Of a stretch of DNA of 64,000 bases, positions 60,947 to 64,000 are shown in pieces. The notes under the pieces are model-generated. The model was given only the letters and a program-made list of their open reading frames with translations. It did not search any database and had not been told where the DNA came from. The DNA comes from Escallonia rubra (lineage: Eukaryota > Streptophyta > Magnoliopsida > Escalloniales > Escalloniaceae), in assembly GCA_033065855.1 (NCBI GenBank), contig JAVXUO010002263.1, positions 184,756 to 248,755 on the forward strand. The letters are read 5' to 3'. How positions within the stretch are numbered: the first letter of the stretch is position 1; every line of letters begins with the position of its first letter. The translations under genes and the position numbers were made by a program.

Positions 60947-61258
60947 AACGGTGGATGGTTGGTATTGGGTTTACAGGTTAGGGAAGAGCATGAAGAGAAG
61001 AAGGAAAAAAACAAGGCTAAACTGAAAATAACACCCTAAGGTTGACCAAAAATGATGTATTAATGTAGGTTAGAAAGATACCCCTGGGAGAAGTCGCGTG
61101 AAATGTATGCCTAGATGTCCATCCACTTTGACGGTCATGGAATTTGGATCCAAGTTGCTTTAACTTAGAAACCTCTGAATTTTAGATGCCTAAATTGAAA
61201 GGTCAGAATTTTATTTGTCTAAATTTACAAATCTGAGGGAGTTATCTACAATTTAACC

Positions 61259-61965
61259 TTGTCTCTTTGTAAATTTTGCAAATGGTCTCTACAAGATTGA
61301 TCACTTGGTAAGACTAGGCTATTGTCAAGGCAATATCCTCTTACTACTGAGAGGAGGATTTTTTAATAACTTTCATCAATATTACTTAAGAAATTGCCAG
61401 GGTCAAAGCGCTTGAGAATAATAGAGGGATTTTTGAGAGAGAGAAAGAAAGATTCCAAGAACTCGTAACCGGCTTTGCGAACATTTTGTCGAGATAACCA
61501 ATTTCTCTAGCGGATTGCATTTAGCATTGTTGTTTCTTAATCGTTTGCACATGCCCTCGGTGTTCACAAGATTGGGATACTTGACTCTAGTACCTCGAAA
61601 CAAGTTCTTAGGCGGAGTTCTTGAGTCAATATGGACTACTTCTTACAATTGCAAATAAAGAAGTCTTAGCATTATCAGTTCCAACCGGCCAATATGCCTA
61701 GTTTAATGCTGATTACAAGCTAATACAATGATCAAGCATGTGATGTGGGTACACCTCAGATGCCCTTTAAAGTGAATCTTGGGGTAGTCTTCCCTTGATA
61801 AAATACCCAATAATTGGAAAACTTCTTAAAGAAAGGAAGTCAATTATTGAATCAAGTTGTGTTTTTCAGCCCACTGGGACCCAACCTCCAATCTAGCTTT
61901 AGAAGTGGGGCCCTTGGAACCTTATATAGCATGGGGTAGGGTGACTATTTGTATATCAAGTTGAG
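61259..61965 (+). promoter_or_regulatory. Upstream region of the PP2C gene
   Basis: This is the interval between the large TIR element and the PP2C start. A TATA-like cttatatag at about 61921-61929 lies only about 40 bp before the ATG, implying a very short 5' UTR unless transcription starts elsewhere. No other gene is visible. Confidence 0.4.
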
Positions 61966-64000
61966 ATGGGTAACTGTGGATCCAGTGCATCTTCAGAGAT
62001 TCATGACATTGACTATGGCCATGAGAGAGTGGTATACTATGAAGAGGCTGATGAAGTTCAGAAAGTTGGTTCTGTGTATTCACAGCCAGGAAGCAAAGGG
62101 TTAAATCAAGATGCTGGAATTCTGTACCAGGTTTGTTTCAAAAGTCCCTCTCAATCTAGTTTCATCTCTATGAAATGCACTAGTCCGAATCTTCTTCCTT
62201 GCTTTCCCTCCTGTACTTTTCTACCTCTCTCCTGCCCTTTGGAATAATCAACTGAAGAGACCAATTCACAAGTTAACCAAGTGGTGAAGTCAGTTCCTTT
62301 TTTGTGAAAGGTCACAAATTCGAGTGTCGCGAGGGATGGGACACTTGAGGTAAGGGAATTCCTTCATTGTGACGAATAACCATTGCTTTATCTTTCTCTA
62401 ATGAACGCATTAATCATCAGATGAAGGCTTGACTTTAGATACATATGGATTCTAGCTATATATGTCAAGTACTTACATGGAACTTTTGCCTCTTGGAAGG
62501 GATATGGAGAAGAGAATGGAGCATTCTGTGGAGTTTTCGATGGGCATGGTAAGAATGGTCACATAGTTAGCAAACTTGTGAGGAATCGCCTGCCTTCGTT
62601 GCTCCTGAACCAAAGGAATACACTTGCAAAGGCCATTACTGGTGAGAGAGCAGATGGTGACTTGTTTCAGAGCAAACAAGTTATCAAGTGGAAAGAGGCT
62701 TGCACGAGTAGCTTCAAGCTGGTGGACAAGGAGATTAAGCTTTTGGATAATCTGGACTGCTCTTGCAGTGGAACCACCGCTGTTGCTGTCGTGAAACAGG
62801 TCAGAAACGACGGTCCTGTTTGGTTACTTTGTCACTTCTGTCTCTTCAGTCCCTACTTCAATTCCTGTTTGTTCATGGTACCATAACCAAACAATTCACT
62901 TGCAATACTAATGGAGTTTTAATTAAACAGGGTGATGGTCTTCTTATTGCTAACCTTGGCGACTCGAGAGCAGTACTGGGAGCAACTACAGAAGATGGAA
63001 TCATGGCTGTTCAGTTAACCACTGATTTCAAGCCTGAATTACCCTGTAAGCTGTTGTTATTATACATACAATTCTTGTTTGTCGCGTGATACAGTATCAA
63101 ATTGACATCTATTTTGTGAAACTTGTTTGATTATCCGGTAAGCTCTTGTATAATATCGATTTGCAAGAATTCAACCTAAGGACACCCCATAGAGTAAAAC
63201 CTAAGGGCTCCAACCATATAAGAGAAAGGGGTTGCAAATTGATCTTCAAAGAAAGCAAAGACAAACCCCCTAAGTAGACAAATTTAGCCACAAGAAGCAA
63301 GAAAATCAAGCCTTCATGGCTGACCAACCGAAAGAAAAATGGCCTACCACAGAGAAATCTCAAGCACAAACTTCAAATCTCAAAACCCAATCAGAGACGA
63401 TTACAAACAGAACACTATGTAACGTGATCTACGGATGTATGCAGTGGAGGCAGATCGAATAAGGAAGTGCAGAGGCCGAGTGATGGCGCTGAAGGAAGAA
63501 CCACATATCCAACGAGTGTGGCTGCCCCAAGTTGACTCTCCGGGACTAGCCATGTCTCGAGCTTTCGGAGACTTCCTACTAAAAAACCACGGCATTATTG
63601 CCATCCCTGATGTCTCCTATCGTCGCCTAACTTCCAACGACCAGTTTCTTGTGCTTGCAACAGATGGGGTAAGGCCAATTCCATCGATGTTCAAACTTCC
63701 ACATGAAAATAAATATTTCTTAACATGATGCCGTCGTTATTCAACGGATCGCTCAAGCTGGTTAATAAAATGACCGCATTAGAAGAAACTACTCAATTCT
63801 GTTTTGTGTATGGTGAATTTTCAGGTGTTGGATGTGCTCAGTAATGAACAAATTGTGTCGATTGTATGGGCAGCAAAAAGTGAAGAGGCGGCAGCAAGAG
63901 CAGTGGTAGACGCTGCTATTGCTTCATGGAAGGATAAATTTCCGTCCTCGAAGAGGGATGACTGTACTGTTATCTGCCTCTTCTTGCAAAAGAAGCAGCA
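61966..64000 (+). CDS. Protein phosphatase 2C (clade-E-like), five exons, 3' end beyond window
   Basis: Exons 61966-62130, 62500-62799, 62931-63045, 63445-63668 and 63825-64000 (running off) join in phase with GT/AG introns, giving at least 326 residues. The N-terminus MGNCGSS carries a Gly2 myristoylation and Cys4 palmitoylation signal, suggesting membrane anchoring. PP2C motifs in order are GSKGLNQDA, FCGVFDGHGKNGH, SCSGTTAVAV, LLIANLGDSRAVLG, PGLAMSRAFGDFLLK, FLVLATDG and SSKRDDCTVICLFL, so the metal-binding Asp residues are kept. The family dephosphorylates Ser/Thr with Mg/Mn. After ATDG the usual VWDVLSN reads VLDVLSN (Trp to Leu). Only the last few codons and the stop should lie outside. 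Confidence 0.93.

Larger units (their letters stand above)
57555..61258. mobile_element. Large TIR element (Mutator-like) with nested insertions
   Basis: Long inverted repeats of about 170-200 bp lie at 57555-57740 and 61060-61258. Left blocks aaaatccagaccctttaat, cgtgaccgt, cacgcaactctc and aggggtat are matched in reverse complement on the right by aaaattctgacc, catgaccgt, cacgcgacttctc and aggggtat. The outer right end aggttaaattgtagataact is typical of plant Mutator-like termini. The left terminus is more diverged and no clear 9-bp duplication was found. The interior holds a hAT MITE (58090-58489), an LTR-like segment and a GT/GA microsatellite. No transposase was recognised. Confidence 0.65.

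Overview
The window is repeat-rich nuclear DNA from a flowering plant, most likely a eudicot. The evidence is intron-split genes with GT/AG junctions whose products match single-copy plant families (PITH-domain protein, DUF1764, MERIT40-like, clade-E-like PP2C). The rest is nested plant transposons: L1-type LINEs with DUF4283/CCHC ORF1 and RNase H, Copia elements, Mutator-like TIR elements, hAT, Stowaway and Harbinger-like MITEs. There are no bacterial operons, rRNA, tRNA or CRISPR. The species cannot be named from the sequence.

Genes. (1) 1-236 (+): a probable last exon of an unidentified protein. (2) 9297-9683 (-): an intact single-exon DUF1764 gene. (3) 19229-25731 (-): a complete eight-exon PITH-domain gene (188 codons plus stop) with every exon phase consistent; its introns hold a Stowaway MITE and a GC-rich TIR element. 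(4) 34729-54139 (+): a MERIT40/BABAM1-like VWA gene pulled apart by insertions. Its first and last conserved exons are about 19 kb apart, the middle exon is degenerate, and the last exon has a one-base frame slip, so it is probably a pseudogene. (5) 61966-64000 (+): five exons of a PP2C phosphatase running off the window.

Mobile DNA by region. 10.07-16.11 kb: two 5'-truncated L1 LINEs head to head; the second is split near its poly(A) by a Mutator-like element with a perfect 9-bp target duplication (14695-16076). 17.5-18.46 kb: a second Mutator-like element. 27.3-34 kb: a decayed SIRE/Maximus-type Copia and an inverted LTR copy carrying a Harbinger-like MITE, whose empty site survives in the other LTR. 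35.1-44.7 kb (MERIT40 intron): MITEs, a TIR element, a Copia element interrupted by an opposite-strand Copia, and a TRIM. 46.02-53.69 kb: a full-length but disabled LINE with poly(A) and a 15-17 bp target duplication. 57.55-61.26 kb: a large TIR element containing a hAT MITE with an 8-bp duplication and an LTR-like, tandem-repeat-rich segment.

No undescribed defence or metabolic system was found. The most interesting content is the layered insertion history of the MERIT40-like locus and a recurring architecture in several TIR elements, which are C-rich in the left half and G-rich in the right half.
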